From Anaerolineaceae bacterium (GTDB lineage: Bacteria > Chloroflexota > Anaerolineae > Anaerolineales > Anaerolineaceae), in the NCBI GenBank assembly GCA_017417055.1, contig JAFPZX010000029.1, forward strand, positions 1 through 55,865: a stretch of DNA of 55,865 nt, read 5' to 3'. The notes under the pieces were generated by a model, which worked only from the letters and a program-made list of their open reading frames with translations, was not told where the DNA came from and did not search any database. A program made the translations under genes and the position numbers. This document shows, piece by piece, positions 25,541-34,093 of this stretch. Every line of letters begins with the position of its first letter. Position 1 is the first letter of the stretch.

Positions 25541-26628
25541 TTTTTTTTATCGTCTTCGTCAAAATTGTTCCCCGCAGGCCTTTCCGGTGCTTTGGGTATG
25601 TTTTCAAGGATCTCAGCAGCCTTTGATTCGATTTCTTCAGGTTTGATGGCATTGTCGCTGCCGTGTCCTGAGATAATGCGATGCGGTAAGGTGAGTGATG
25701 CTGCTTTGGAAATATCTTCGGGAGTTATGGAATTGCGGAATTCAAAGGCTGCCAGGGCTCTGGCGGTTTTCAGAATGACAATATCCGCCCTGTGGCCTTC
25801 CACATGGAAAGATGTTGTTAATTCAGCGATGGCAAGGATGTCATTGGCGGAATATTGAACTTCCGAAAGGTATTTTTGCGCACGGATGATCCGCTCCGCC
25901 AGCTCTTCCTGTTGTTTTGTGAAGCTGCTGCAAAATGTTTCCGGATCCTGCTCAAAAGCAAGCGTTCGGTTTACAATTTCTACCCGTTGAGACGGATCCT
26001 CTTCCCCATGTATTTCAATGGAGTGCGCAAAACGGTCCAGTAACTGCGGACGCAGATCCCCTTCCTCCGGGTTCATTGTTCCAATCATGATAAAGCGTGC
26101 CGGATGGGTGAAAGAAATGCCCTCCCGTTCAACGTGGTTGATCCCCATCGCGGCAGCATCCAGCAGCGTGTCTACCACGTGATCATCCAATAAATTGACT
26201 TCATCCGCATAAAGAATTCCGCGGTTGACCTGAGCGAGTAACCCCGGTTCAAAATGTTTTTTTCCATCGGTCAGTGCTTTTTCAAAATCCAGTGTTCCGA
26301 CGATTCTGTCTTCTGTAGCAGAAAGCGGAAGGTTTACAAAAGGTGTTTTTCGGCTTGTGATTTCAAATTGATGACCTGCGTATTTTTCCGCACATTCATC
26401 GCAAAAATGCAATGTGTCTTCCGGGTCGCAGCCAAAGCGGCATCCCGCCATGCACGTCTGCTCGGGCAAAAGATCAGCCAATGCCCGGGCGGCTGTGGAC
26501 TTTGCCGTACCTCTTTCTCCCTTGATCAGGACACCGCCGATACGCGGATCGATCGCGTTCAGAATAAGCGAGAGTTTCATATCGGATTGGCCAACGATTG
26601 CGGTAAACGGAAAAACAAACCTTTTCAT
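25528..26628 (-). CDS. ChlI-like AAA ATPase (chelatase small subunit / N-terminal half of ChlD)
   Basis: A 366-residue AAA ATPase of the magnesium/cobalt chelatase I type. N-terminal FPFTAIVGQSDMKLSLILNA, Walker A GERGTAKST (37-45), Walker B ILYADEVNLLDDHV, sensor/arginine motifs in MIGTMNPEEGDLRPQLLDRF, and the C-terminal helical lid. These ATPases drive metal insertion into porphyrins or corrins with a VWA-bearing medium subunit and a large catalytic subunit. It ends with an acidic linker, DEDD, then three Lys codons of the A9 run, and stops four codons later. Continuing in the -1 frame gives the VWA half. It is divergent from the M23 peptidase gene. Confidence 0.88.
   Translation of the reverse strand: MKRFVFPFTAIVGQSDMKLSLILNAIDPRIGGVLIKGERGTAKSTAARALADLLPEQTCMAGCRFGCDPEDTLHFCDECAEKYAGHQFEITSRKTPFVNLPLSATEDRIVGTLDFEKALTDGKKHFEPGLLAQVNRGILYADEVNLLDDHVVDTLLDAAAMGINHVEREGISFTHPARFIMIGTMNPEEGDLRPQLLDRFAHSIEIHGEEDPSQRVEIVNRTLAFEQDPETFCSSFTKQQEELAERIIRAQKYLSEVQYSANDILAIAELTTSFHVEGHRADIVILKTARALAAFEFRNSITPEDISKAASLTLPHRIISGHGSDNAIKPEEIESKAAEILENIPKAPERPAGNNFDEDDKKKQVK
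25540..25548 (-). promoter_or_regulatory. candidate programmed -1 frameshift site (A9) in the chelatase gene
   Basis: The coding strand reads GAT, nine A, CAG. In the ATPase frame this is Asp-Lys-Lys-Lys-Gln and a stop follows after Val-Lys. Slipping back one base on AAA AAA gives ACA GGT GAA and enters the ChlD/VWA frame, open for 317 codons. Tandem Lys-AAA codons are classic -1 slippery sites. I see no clear downstream pseudoknot; a GGGG-containing purine stretch lies about 21 bases upstream, further away than the stimulatory site in dnaX. Transcriptional slippage on A9 is an alternative. Confidence 0.65.
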
Positions 26629-26689
26629 ATATCATTCCTGTCTAATTCTTATTAAATGACATTATAATAGAAAATTAAAGAAGTGGCCT

Positions 26690-27871
26690 ATGAATCATAA
26701 CGAAAACCAGTCAGACAATAATAAATCTATGCAGCAGCCGGAACCGGAAAAAGGCGAACGCTTGTGGAACCGGATGTTATGGTATGGTCTTGGTGAAGGT
26801 TTTATTAAGATCGGCACAATCGTCGTTACTATTATTCTTTGCGGCGTTGTGTTGGTTTTTGCATCCCGGCACTACCTGCAGGAACAAAAACCCGAACAGG
26901 TTGAAAGCCGTCCGGTTGAAGTCTCAGAATCCTTTACGGATGCCTTTTTACCCTATTATTCTCCCGCGATACCTGATGATGAAAAATTCTTTTTATCTCA
27001 GGGATTATATCGGATCTCCGATAACCATACGAATCTCCCGATGAGAGCCCGCTATCAGGTTCAGAAATACACGGTACAGGAAAATGATACGGTGATCGGT
27101 ATCGGGGAGCAGTTCAATCTGAGCCCGAGTACGATCCTTTGGGGAAATCCCTATACTTTATCTGATGATCCGCATGCGTTGAGAGCCGGGATGGAAATCA
27201 ATATTCTCCCGGTGGATGGGGTCTATTATGAATGGCATGACGGAGACGGATTGAATGGTGTGGCTGATGTTTATAAAGTAACACCGGAAGATATTATCGA
27301 TTTTCCTGCAAACGGACTATCTCGGGAAACGATTGGGGATTACAGCAACCCCAATATCAAAGCGGGCACATGGCTTGTGATTCCCGGTGGATCCCGTGCA
27401 TTTGTGAACTGGTCCGCCCCGCTGATCACACGTGAGAATCCTGCTGTAGCATCAATTTACGGTCCGGGTGCCTGTCAGGCTGTTATGGATGGACCGCTGG
27501 GCAGCGGAACTTTTGTATGGCCTACTTCCGAACATTGGATTTCGGGCTATAATTACAATGAGGCAACGAACCATCGCGCTATCGATATCGCAGGTTCGCT
27601 TGGGAATCCGGTTTATGCAGCCGATGCCGGGGTTATTGTTTATGCAGGATGGAACAATCACGGTTATGGCAACGTTGTAATGATTGACCACGGGAATGGC
27701 TGGCAGACACTTTATGCGCATCTTGATTCCTATAATGTGGGGTGCGGTTATTATGTTTTCCAGGGCGATACGATTGCTTCACTTGGTACAACGGGTAACT
27801 CTTCGGGGCCTCATCTGCATTATGAAATGCGTTATAACGGAACCCCTATGAATCCGAATAATTTTTATTGA
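26690..27871 (+). CDS. membrane-anchored LysM/M23 peptidoglycan endopeptidase
   Basis: A 393-residue protein: polar N-terminus, one membrane helix (about residues 39-63), two LysM-type repeats (YTVQENDTVIGIGEQFNLSP starting near 125, and YKVTPEDIIDFPANGLSR near 200), and a C-terminal M23 domain. Zinc ligands are in NHRAIDIAG (HxxxD) and GPHLHYEMRY (HxH), with VIVYAGWNNHGYGNVVMIDH in between. It should cleave cross-links of cell-wall peptidoglycan outside the membrane. It is the first of four plus-strand genes with short gaps. Confidence 0.92.
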   Translation: MNHNENQSDNNKSMQQPEPEKGERLWNRMLWYGLGEGFIKIGTIVVTIILCGVVLVFASRHYLQEQKPEQVESRPVEVSESFTDAFLPYYSPAIPDDEKFFLSQGLYRISDNHTNLPMRARYQVQKYTVQENDTVIGIGEQFNLSPSTILWGNPYTLSDDPHALRAGMEINILPVDGVYYEWHDGDGLNGVADVYKVTPEDIIDFPANGLSRETIGDYSNPNIKAGTWLVIPGGSRAFVNWSAPLITRENPAVASIYGPGACQAVMDGPLGSGTFVWPTSEHWISGYNYNEATNHRAIDIAGSLGNPVYAADAGVIVYAGWNNHGYGNVVMIDHGNGWQTLYAHLDSYNVGCGYYVFQGDTIASLGTTGNSSGPHLHYEMRYNGTPMNPNNFY

Positions 27872-27888
27872 TATAACGTTTTGAAATT

Positions 27889-29094
27889 ATGAACGGAAAG
27901 ACACAAAACACAGAAATAAATCCCAAAACTGAGCGGCCGGTGTGGACAAACGCTGTCCGTTATATTGCGTTGGTGAGTCTCATATTGATTCTGATCGGTG
28001 TGCTTTATCTGGTACGCGGCAGTGTTACCCTTGTCATATTGGCAGCACTGGTGGCTTATTTATTAAATCCTGTGGTTCGGTTTTTCAACACAAAGCTGCA
28101 TATTAATCGAAACCTTTCCATTGTTATCGCATATATTTTGTTATTGTTACTCATCAGCCTTGCTGTGTCATTTTTTATACCTGTCGTAACCCAGACGGTT
28201 CGGAATTTCTTCGCGATAGACTGGCCGCAGGTTTTGTCGGCAATTGATTCTTATATCGAAAACCTTTCTGAAGAAATAGACGCAGCGACGTTTACTATTG
28301 GCGGAATCAATTTTGATCTTTCAAAGCCGCTCGAATCCGTTCAGGAATCGATCCGAAATTTGAGAAATGAATCTATCAATATCGAATACCTGATACCCGA
28401 CTTTACGGAAACAGCAAAACAAATATTTTCATTTTCAACAAATGTATTCGGTCAAATCATGACGGGATTAATTTTGACCGTCACTGAGGTTATGGCATCT
28501 TTATACTTTTGCAGGGATGGATATAAAATATGGAGTGCGGTCGTTAATATTTTTGAAGAAAAGTATCAGCCGGAAATCAGCGAGCTGCTGCATCGTTTGC
28601 GGTCTGTTTGGGACAGCTATTTTATCGGCGAATTAAAGCTGATGTTGTTTATCGGCGTCATCACTTATGTTGTTTACTTGATCATGGGGCTGCGCTGGGC
28701 GCTGCTGTTGGGTATTATTGCCGGTTTTTGCGAAGTTGTCCCCAATATCGGTCCGATTCTGGCAACTGTTCCGGCTGTCATCAGTGCACTGATTTTTGGT
28801 TCGACATGGATCCCATTCAATAATGTTGTGATAGCATTAATGGCAGTGATTGCTGCCATATTGATTCAGCAAACTGAAAATTTGTTTCTTGTGCCGCATA
28901 TCATGGGAAATGCTCTGGAATTACATCCTGTTATTATCCTGATAGGAATTATGGCACTGAGCTCCCGTATGGGAATTCTGGGCGCAATTTTTGCGGCTCC
29001 CATGATTGCATTATCAAAAGAGGTTTTATACTATATAATTAGTAAAATAAAAAGACAGGATCCTTATCCTGAATTGTACAAGGAAAATTTATAG
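27889..29094 (+). CDS. AI-2E family permease
   Basis: A 401-residue membrane protein of the AI-2E transporter family, whose members export small molecules or exchange ions (AI-2 export is shown for only one). Layout fits: two N-terminal helices with AALVAYLLNPVVRFFN, a long middle soluble region (about residues 105-185), then six helices containing IAGFCEVVPNIGPILATVPA (the family PxxGP signature) and a C-terminal PELYKENL. It starts 17 bases after the M23 gene. Confidence 0.88.
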   Translation: MNGKTQNTEINPKTERPVWTNAVRYIALVSLILILIGVLYLVRGSVTLVILAALVAYLLNPVVRFFNTKLHINRNLSIVIAYILLLLLISLAVSFFIPVVTQTVRNFFAIDWPQVLSAIDSYIENLSEEIDAATFTIGGINFDLSKPLESVQESIRNLRNESINIEYLIPDFTETAKQIFSFSTNVFGQIMTGLILTVTEVMASLYFCRDGYKIWSAVVNIFEEKYQPEISELLHRLRSVWDSYFIGELKLMLFIGVITYVVYLIMGLRWALLLGIIAGFCEVVPNIGPILATVPAVISALIFGSTWIPFNNVVIALMAVIAAILIQQTENLFLVPHIMGNALELHPVIILIGIMALSSRMGILGAIFAAPMIALSKEVLYYIISKIKRQDPYPELYKENL

Positions 29095-29108
29095 AAGCAG
29101 AGGTTTAC

Positions 29109-30671
29109 ATGGCTCTTTTTGGAAATAAAAAAGATAAGAAACTGGATCTTCCTGAAGTTGTCGATTTTTCTAATGACACCTGGTCATATAAGGGGAATCC
29201 TCCGGAATATCAGATCCAATCAGATGGATTCACTTATGATGTTGTTGATGCTGACGGGAATGATAAAAACGCAATCACGCTTGGACTTTCCGGTATGCTG
29301 GTGATCGTACTGAACGCGAAAGGTCCCAAAATCAAAGAGGATGAATTGCTTCCTTATCTGAGCAAAGTAATCAAAACAAGAAACTGGCACTCGATGACGG
29401 TAAAAGAAGCGAATTTTCTTGTACAAACTGCTATAAAGAAACTTACTAACAGCGCTACCAGCGGAGATGTTTTTGACCTGGCGTCCTATGCTCCTTTGGA
29501 AGTGAAGCGGGTTCTTCTCAAAATGTTGTTCACACTCAGCAGGATTCAGCTTCCTGCGGAATTTCGGGAAGAAGCCGAACATCGTATTATTGACGATATC
29601 GTCCCCGATATTTTTGCCAATCCGGATTATGAATTGGCTTTGTTGACCGGTCTGATTGTAAAACCGGATGAAAAAGCTGCCGAGCCGGTATCTAAAAGAA
29701 TTGAAACCGCGCCGGTTATTGAGTCAAACCTTGATTTCAAAAATTTTGTTTCTGCCGGGAATGTAAATATACCGCCTGCGCCATCCATGCCCGAGCCGGA
29801 GCCGGATTCCGCGTTCGCGGAACTGCAAAAAATCTACGGACGCCGGGTAGATACACCGGAAGTTCAAACTGTATCGTCTCAAAACAAAACTCCTCAGAGT
29901 TCAGGAAGTTTCGTCAATCCTCTCCCTGAAGCTGCTCAAGAGTCTGCTTCGGCAGAACCCATATCCAACAATTCTCAATCGGCAAATCCGTTTACAGTGG
30001 GTGAACCGACAAGCGGTTTGAATTCCAACATGAATATACCACAGCCAAACAATCCGTTTAGCCCGGCAGAACCCATATCAAACAATTCTCAGTCGGCAAA
30101 TCCGTTTACAGTAGGTGAACCGACAAGCAGTTTGAATTCCAACATGAATATACCACAACCAAACAATCCGTTTAGCTCGGCAGAACCCAAGAGCATTCCA
30201 CAGCCAGCCGCTCCGAATTTCTTTGGCGCTCAGCCGAATAATCCCTACCAGCAAATGCCTTATCCCAATGCGCCGCAGCGGATCCCCCAGCCGCCTGTAC
30301 CGGGCTATGGCGCTCCGCAGCCGAATTATCCATTCAATAACGCTCAGATGAACCCGCAAATGCAATACACCGGATATCCACAGCCGCCGGTGAATCCGTA
30401 TATGGGAAACCAGCAGATGTATCCGCCGCAAATGTATCAGCAGGGTCAGATGCCGCCTCAGGGTGCTCAGGGGAGCATGAATAATATGCAGCCGGGACAG
30501 AACCAGTTCCCGCCGCAGGGCTTTCCTCAAAATCCGCAAGGGTATCCGCAGAATCCAAATATGAGCGGAACCGGTTCTCAGCCTTATCCTAATTGGCAGA
30601 ATCCCGGTCAGAATTATCCTCAGCAGCCGAATCAGAATCCTAATTCCAATCCGAATAACAGCAATTCGTAA
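29109..30671 (+). CDS. protein with ordered N-terminus and Pro/Gln/Asn-rich tail
   Basis: A 520-residue cytoplasmic protein. The N-terminal 190 residues look folded (KLDLPEVVDFSNDTWSYKG, GMLVIVLNAKGPKIKEDE, VKRVLLKMLFTLSRIQLPAE). From about residue 220 the chain is low-complexity, rich in Pro, Gln, Asn and Tyr, and includes two near-identical 38-residue repeats (separate entry). Such tails in bacteria are often scaffold or surface-associated, but there is no signal peptide. I recognise no family. It ends in a one-base overlap (TAATG) with the next gene. Confidence 0.75.
   Translation: MALFGNKKDKKLDLPEVVDFSNDTWSYKGNPPEYQIQSDGFTYDVVDADGNDKNAITLGLSGMLVIVLNAKGPKIKEDELLPYLSKVIKTRNWHSMTVKEANFLVQTAIKKLTNSATSGDVFDLASYAPLEVKRVLLKMLFTLSRIQLPAEFREEAEHRIIDDIVPDIFANPDYELALLTGLIVKPDEKAAEPVSKRIETAPVIESNLDFKNFVSAGNVNIPPAPSMPEPEPDSAFAELQKIYGRRVDTPEVQTVSSQNKTPQSSGSFVNPLPEAAQESASAEPISNNSQSANPFTVGEPTSGLNSNMNIPQPNNPFSPAEPISNNSQSANPFTVGEPTSSLNSNMNIPQPNNPFSSAEPKSIPQPAAPNFFGAQPNNPYQQMPYPNAPQRIPQPPVPGYGAPQPNYPFNNAQMNPQMQYTGYPQPPVNPYMGNQQMYPPQMYQQGQMPPQGAQGSMNNMQPGQNQFPPQGFPQNPQGYPQNPNMSGTGSQPYPNWQNPGQNYPQQPNQNPNSNPNNSNS
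29951..30178 (+). repeat. two tandem 114-bp repeats inside the Pro/Gln/Asn-rich gene
   Basis: Units of 114 bases (38 codons) start at 29951 and 30065 and differ at only a handful of bases; a third unit begins at 30179 but diverges after CAGAACCCA. Each encodes EPISNNSQSANPFTVGEP and then a stretch ending NIPQPNNPFS. The low divergence implies a recent in-frame duplication. Confidence 0.88.
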
Positions 30672-31516
30672 TGAGGAAATTAAAATATATCATTTATGGA
30701 ATTATGCCCATCCTGCTCTCAGTGAGCGGATGGGTTGTTTTCAATAAATATATCCGGACGAATCATTATCAATTATTATTTCCATACAGTATTTTTCAAT
30801 TCCGGAATTCATCGCCAACTGACACAAGAATTGGCTCTGATGGACGTGTTCAGATTTTTATTCCCGCAGGGAGTGCCTCAGTTGGCCGGGATGAATATAC
30901 AGAAAATGTATATGTCAGTGATTATTGGATCGACCAGATTCCAGTAACGGTAAAAGACTATAAAAAATTTCTGACCGAAAATCCTTTGCTTGAACCGCGC
31001 TATGTAGATGATTATCACAAGTATTGGGTAAGTAAAGAATATGAATTATTACCTGTCGTATTTGTGAGCTGGGGACAGGCTGAAGATTATTGTGAGTATT
31101 ATGGAGGACATCTTCCCACAGAAATTCAGTGGGAGAAAGCCGGACGAGGTCCGGAGGGAATCGTTTTATACTGGGATGATTCAAACAAAGCGTTTAACAA
31201 GGCCAATTATGATAATTTTTACGGAGGAAAAACGCTTTCGGGGTGGCTCCCGGATGGGAAGACAATTTATGGCGTGATGGATATGTCCGGAAATGTGCGC
31301 GAATGGGGCATGGAATGGATGCGGGGGTATGATCAGCCTGTTTTTACCGGAAACTGGACTGAGCTGCTTGCAATTCAGGAAGGCATGATGGGCAGGATCT
31401 TAAAAGGCGGATCTTATGTGGATGATGTTTCCCATCTGCGGTTGAACAGCCGGGATATCCATGACCCGAATTCTCCGGGACTCAACCGCGGTTTCCGCTG
31501 CGTATATGAAAAATAA
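30671..31516 (+). CDS. membrane-anchored FGE-sulfatase fold (SUMF1/PvdO-like) protein
   Basis: A 281-residue protein with an N-terminal anchor (about residues 6-25) and an extracellular formylglycine-generating-enzyme fold: IFIPAGSASVGRDEY, YWIDQIPVTVKDYKKFL, GHLPTEIQWEKAGRG, GVMDMSGNVREWGMEWM, ILKGGSYVDD and the terminal NRGFRCVYEK. The two active-site Cys residues of true sulfatase-modifying enzymes are absent from the LRLNSRD region, so it is probably a binding or structural member, not a sulfatase activator. It is coupled to the preceding gene by the TAATG overlap. Confidence 0.87.
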   Translation: MRKLKYIIYGIMPILLSVSGWVVFNKYIRTNHYQLLFPYSIFQFRNSSPTDTRIGSDGRVQIFIPAGSASVGRDEYTENVYVSDYWIDQIPVTVKDYKKFLTENPLLEPRYVDDYHKYWVSKEYELLPVVFVSWGQAEDYCEYYGGHLPTEIQWEKAGRGPEGIVLYWDDSNKAFNKANYDNFYGGKTLSGWLPDGKTIYGVMDMSGNVREWGMEWMRGYDQPVFTGNWTELLAIQEGMMGRILKGGSYVDDVSHLRLNSRDIHDPNSPGLNRGFRCVYEK

Positions 31517-31628
31517 CAGGGATTCCGAATCGCAGATAACACATGGGACGGGCACAGGGGCCTGTTCCAAAGAAACGCAATGAATCGTAACGGTTACAGA
31601 ATAAAATTATTCCATGTTCCCTTTAGAT

Positions 31629-31659
31629 TTGAAATGTTTTTGCAAGATTCGAGTATAAT
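31629..31659 (+). promoter_or_regulatory. likely promoter of the superoxide reductase gene
   Basis: TTGAAA (31629-31634), 19-base spacer, TATAAT (31654-31659); a second overlapping TATAAT follows at 31659-31664. The start codon is about 40 bases downstream. Spacing is slightly long, which is common for regulated promoters. Confidence 0.5.
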
Positions 31660-31700
31660 ATAATTAAAACCGTTTAGAAACGAGAATGGAGTGTATCGTT

Positions 31701-32075
31701 ATGGAAATGAAATTTTATCGTTGTCCGGTCTGCGGCCAGATGATTGCTATGGTGAAAAAGGCTGCCTGCCCGGTTATGTGCTGCGGAAAACCGATGGAAG
31801 AGATCATTGCTGGTACTACCGAAGCCGCAAAAGAAAAACACATTCCGGTTGTTGAAATCGATGGCAACAAAGTCACTGTGAAAGTCGGTTCTGTTGCTCA
31901 TCCGATGCTGCCGGAACATTATATCGAATGGGTCGCTCTTCAGACCAAGCAGGGAAATCAGCGGAAAGCTTTGAATCCTGGTGACGAACCGGTGGCCTGT
32001 TTTGCGCTTTGCGATGGCGATGAAGTGGAAGCAGCTTATGCTTACTGCAATCTTCACAGCCTGTGGAAGTGCTGA
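31701..32075 (+). CDS. dfx: desulfoferrodoxin (two-iron superoxide reductase)
   Basis: Reduces superoxide to peroxide without making oxygen, a defence typical of anaerobes. The 124-residue form has both domains. The N-terminal desulforedoxin site has Cys8, Cys11, Cys27 and Cys28 (CPVC...CC). The C-terminal catalytic site has Glu45-Lys46-His47 (the EKH lid), His67, His73 (AHPMLPEHYIEW), Cys116 and His119 (YCNLHSLW). I start at ATG 31701, eight bases after a GGAG site, not at the ATG 15 bases upstream. The rubredoxin downstream is its likely electron donor. Confidence 0.93.
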   Translation: MEMKFYRCPVCGQMIAMVKKAACPVMCCGKPMEEIIAGTTEAAKEKHIPVVEIDGNKVTVKVGSVAHPMLPEHYIEWVALQTKQGNQRKALNPGDEPVACFALCDGDEVEAAYAYCNLHSLWKC

Positions 32076-32202
32076 TTTGGCAGTGGTCAGATGTCAGTTA
32101 TCAGTTGTCAGCAGCCAGTTGTCAATTTTTTGTGATTCGTTAACAGTGATTAACAGTCGAGTTTGATGCTGGGTACCTGAAATTTGAAAAGGAGTAATTT
32201 CA

Positions 32203-32337
32203 ATGAAATACGTATGTCAGATTTGCGGTCATGTCTATGACGAAGAAGTTGAAGGCGTAAAATTCGCCGATTTACCGGAAGATTGGGTCTGCCCGCTGTG
32301 CGGTGTTGACAAGAGCAACTTCGAACCGGAAGCATAA
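32203..32337 (+). CDS. rubredoxin, short form
   Basis: A 44-residue rubredoxin. Iron ligands are in CQIC (5 and 8) and CPLC (30 and 33), with the typical [15 protein letters not shown] end. The loop between the two Cys pairs is about eight residues shorter than in the common 52-residue form, as in some Desulfovibrio rubredoxins. AAGGAG (about 32189-32194) precedes the ATG. It probably passes electrons to the adjacent superoxide reductase. The 127-base gap between them contains degenerate CAGTTGTCAG-type repeats, so co-transcription is likely but not certain. Confidence 0.92.
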   Translation: MKYVCQICGHVYDEEVEGVKFADLPEDWVCPLCGVDKSNFEPEA

Positions 32338-32345
32338 GTCTTAGC

Positions 32346-32445
32346 CTAAGGAAGCACTGATTAATTGAGGTTCGGGGACGGTTCTCCCGAGGAACAAGGG
32401 AAACTGACCTCTCGCCTTCACCGGAATCAATCAGTGTTTCCCTAA
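32346..32445. repeat. TIR repeat family 1, copy F
   Basis: A compact 100-base copy with the best-preserved ends: left CTAAGGAAGCACTGATTAAT, right AATCAGTGTTTCCCTAA, core GAGGTTCGGGGACGGTTCTC. It begins nine bases after the rubredoxin stop. Confidence 0.78.
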
Positions 32446-32452
32446 TTTCATA

Positions 32453-32506
32453 ATAGGAAACAAATAAGCCCATTAGATTTCTTCTTATGGGCTTGTTTGT
32501 TCCTAT
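32453..32506. repeat. near-perfect 20-bp inverted repeat
   Basis: Left arm 32453-32473 (ATAGGAAACAAATAAGCCCA plus T) pairs almost completely with the right arm 32487-32506 (ATGGGCTTGTTTGTTCCTAT), leaving a 13-base loop. It could terminate transcription from both sides. It may also be a separate repeat element, as it sits between two family 1 copies. Confidence 0.7.
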
Positions 32507-32518
32507 AATAGAATGAGA

Positions 32519-32618
32519 GGAGGGTTCTGCGCATTGCGCAAAACCCTCCCCAAAACTCAAAAAACAAGGTACAAGGGGAGGGTTTCCGCGTGTACCAATT
32601 AATTAGTGTTTGGCTAAG
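32519..32618. repeat. TIR repeat family 1-like, copy G
   Basis: A hairpin with arms GGAGGGTTCTGCGCA (32519-32533) and TGCGCAAAACCCTCC (32535-32549). About 50 bases later comes AATTAATTAGTGTTTGGCTA, which resembles the right terminal repeat. That end overlaps the last five codons and the stop of the GltD-like gene (32603). Confidence 0.55.
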
Positions 32619-33829
32619 TATTCCTCCATCCTTCCGAATACCTTTTTCGTAAAGGCTACTGCTTCCACGACCGTCCGCGGGCCGGAAACAATATCTCCGG
32701 CGGCGAAAACTCCGGGGGTGGCTGTCTCACCCCATTCGTTTACATCCAGGAGCCCTTTCTGCGTCAGCTTGATACCGGAAGCCCGCATATCCGCGCCGGG
32801 CCCCTGACCAATGGCAATAATGACAGAGTCTGCGGGAACGTCAAAAGTCTCCGTATAGTCTTCTTCGAAGCTCACAGTCCCGTCTTCATTTTCGATGCGG
32901 TTCACGCGCACGCATCTCACGGCGTTTTCCATGATGCGCACTGCCTGTGCATAATGAACGAACTCAACGCCGTCGAGTTCTGCCATTTCTATTTCATCCT
33001 GATTGGCAGTCATTTCGTTCTCTCCCATAAAATGCAGGATGGTAACATGTGAATGACTTCGCCGGATGGCTGTTCTTGCCGCGTCAATCGCGACATTGCC
33101 CGCACCGACGATGGCGACCCGGTTCCCGAGTTTGAACGCCTCCGGGGATTTCAGATAGTCTACAGCAAAATGAACGTGACCCAATGTTTCACCAAGCAGC
33201 CCCAGTTTATTGGGTCTCCCTGTCCCGGTTGAGACAAATACCGCCTTATAACCGTCCGGGAAGAGGTCATCGATCATGATATTGCTGCCGATACGCGTGT
33301 TGGGTCTGAAATGCAGTCCCATGCGCAGCATAACATCTTTATAGATATCCAACAGATCTCTGGGAAGGCGGAAGGGCGGAATACCGTAACGCAATACACC
33401 GCCGATGTTATCCTGTGCCTCAAACATGGTTACATCATATCCGTTCAGTAACAGGAGAATGGACATGGTGATTCCGGCAGGACCGGACCCGGCAACAGCG
33501 ATTTTGATACCGTTTTTTTCTATCTCCGGAATGTCTGTCGTTTCAAGGTAAAACCTGGAAATATAACTTTCTACATTATAAAAATGTACCGGTTCCCCCT
33601 TTTTCCCAAGTACACAGTGTCCGGTGCAGTTCCTTTCATGAGGGCATATGATGGAAGTCACTGCGGAAAGGGGGTTGTTTGTAAAAAGCAGCTCGCCGGC
33701 CTGCTTAATTCCCCCATTCAGAAATAATTCCATGACCTGCGGTATGTCCGTCGCGACCGGACAGTGCGCCGCGCATTGGGGCTTTTTGCATTTCAGACAT
33801 CTTGTCGCTTCCTGTTTTATTGAATACAC
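32603..33829 (-). CDS. GltD-like NAD(P)-dependent flavin oxidoreductase
   Basis: A 408-residue protein of the glutamate-synthase small-subunit/dihydropyrimidine-dehydrogenase-like group. N-terminal Fe-S domain: CLKCKKPQCAAHCPVATDIP and CPHERNCTGHCVLG. Then FAD binding IAVAGSGPAGITMSILL, GGVLRYGIPPFRLP, NAD(P) binding VAIVGAGNVAIDAARTA, and the C-terminal TPGVFAAGDIVSGPRTVVEA. Such proteins move electrons between NAD(P)H and ferredoxin or a partner subunit. No gltB-type large subunit is adjacent. It is divergent from the T-box operon (264 bases between its start and that promoter). Its last residues EYLAKH come from a repeat-like sequence. Confidence 0.87.
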   Translation of the reverse strand: MYSIKQEATRCLKCKKPQCAAHCPVATDIPQVMELFLNGGIKQAGELLFTNNPLSAVTSIICPHERNCTGHCVLGKKGEPVHFYNVESYISRFYLETTDIPEIEKNGIKIAVAGSGPAGITMSILLLLNGYDVTMFEAQDNIGGVLRYGIPPFRLPRDLLDIYKDVMLRMGLHFRPNTRIGSNIMIDDLFPDGYKAVFVSTGTGRPNKLGLLGETLGHVHFAVDYLKSPEAFKLGNRVAIVGAGNVAIDAARTAIRRSHSHVTILHFMGENEMTANQDEIEMAELDGVEFVHYAQAVRIMENAVRCVRVNRIENEDGTVSFEEDYTETFDVPADSVIIAIGQGPGADMRASGIKLTQKGLLDVNEWGETATPGVFAAGDIVSGPRTVVEAVAFTKKVFGRMEEYLAKH

Positions 33830-34093
33830 GATATGTACCTCCTTGTTTTGCCTGTGATACTCACTTTGTATAAACTGCGTTATACGGATACAGTGAGGAA
33901 TAATCTTCCAAAGATCTATTGATTGAGATTATTATACATAAGTTATCTCAATACTCAAAGTATTGGATTTTTTTTATCTATTCAGAGCAAACTTCGCAAC
34001 ACACAGTGCAGTCTTTTTGTGCCTGCGAAGCGGCAGCAAAAAAGCAGACCTGGTGTGCTTTCTCCCGGACAGTTATGATTTTTTTTGAATTTG

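Noticed and set aside
30671-31516. True formylglycine-generating enzyme
   Set aside because: The active-site Cys pair is missing, and no sulfatase gene is nearby; only the fold is supported.
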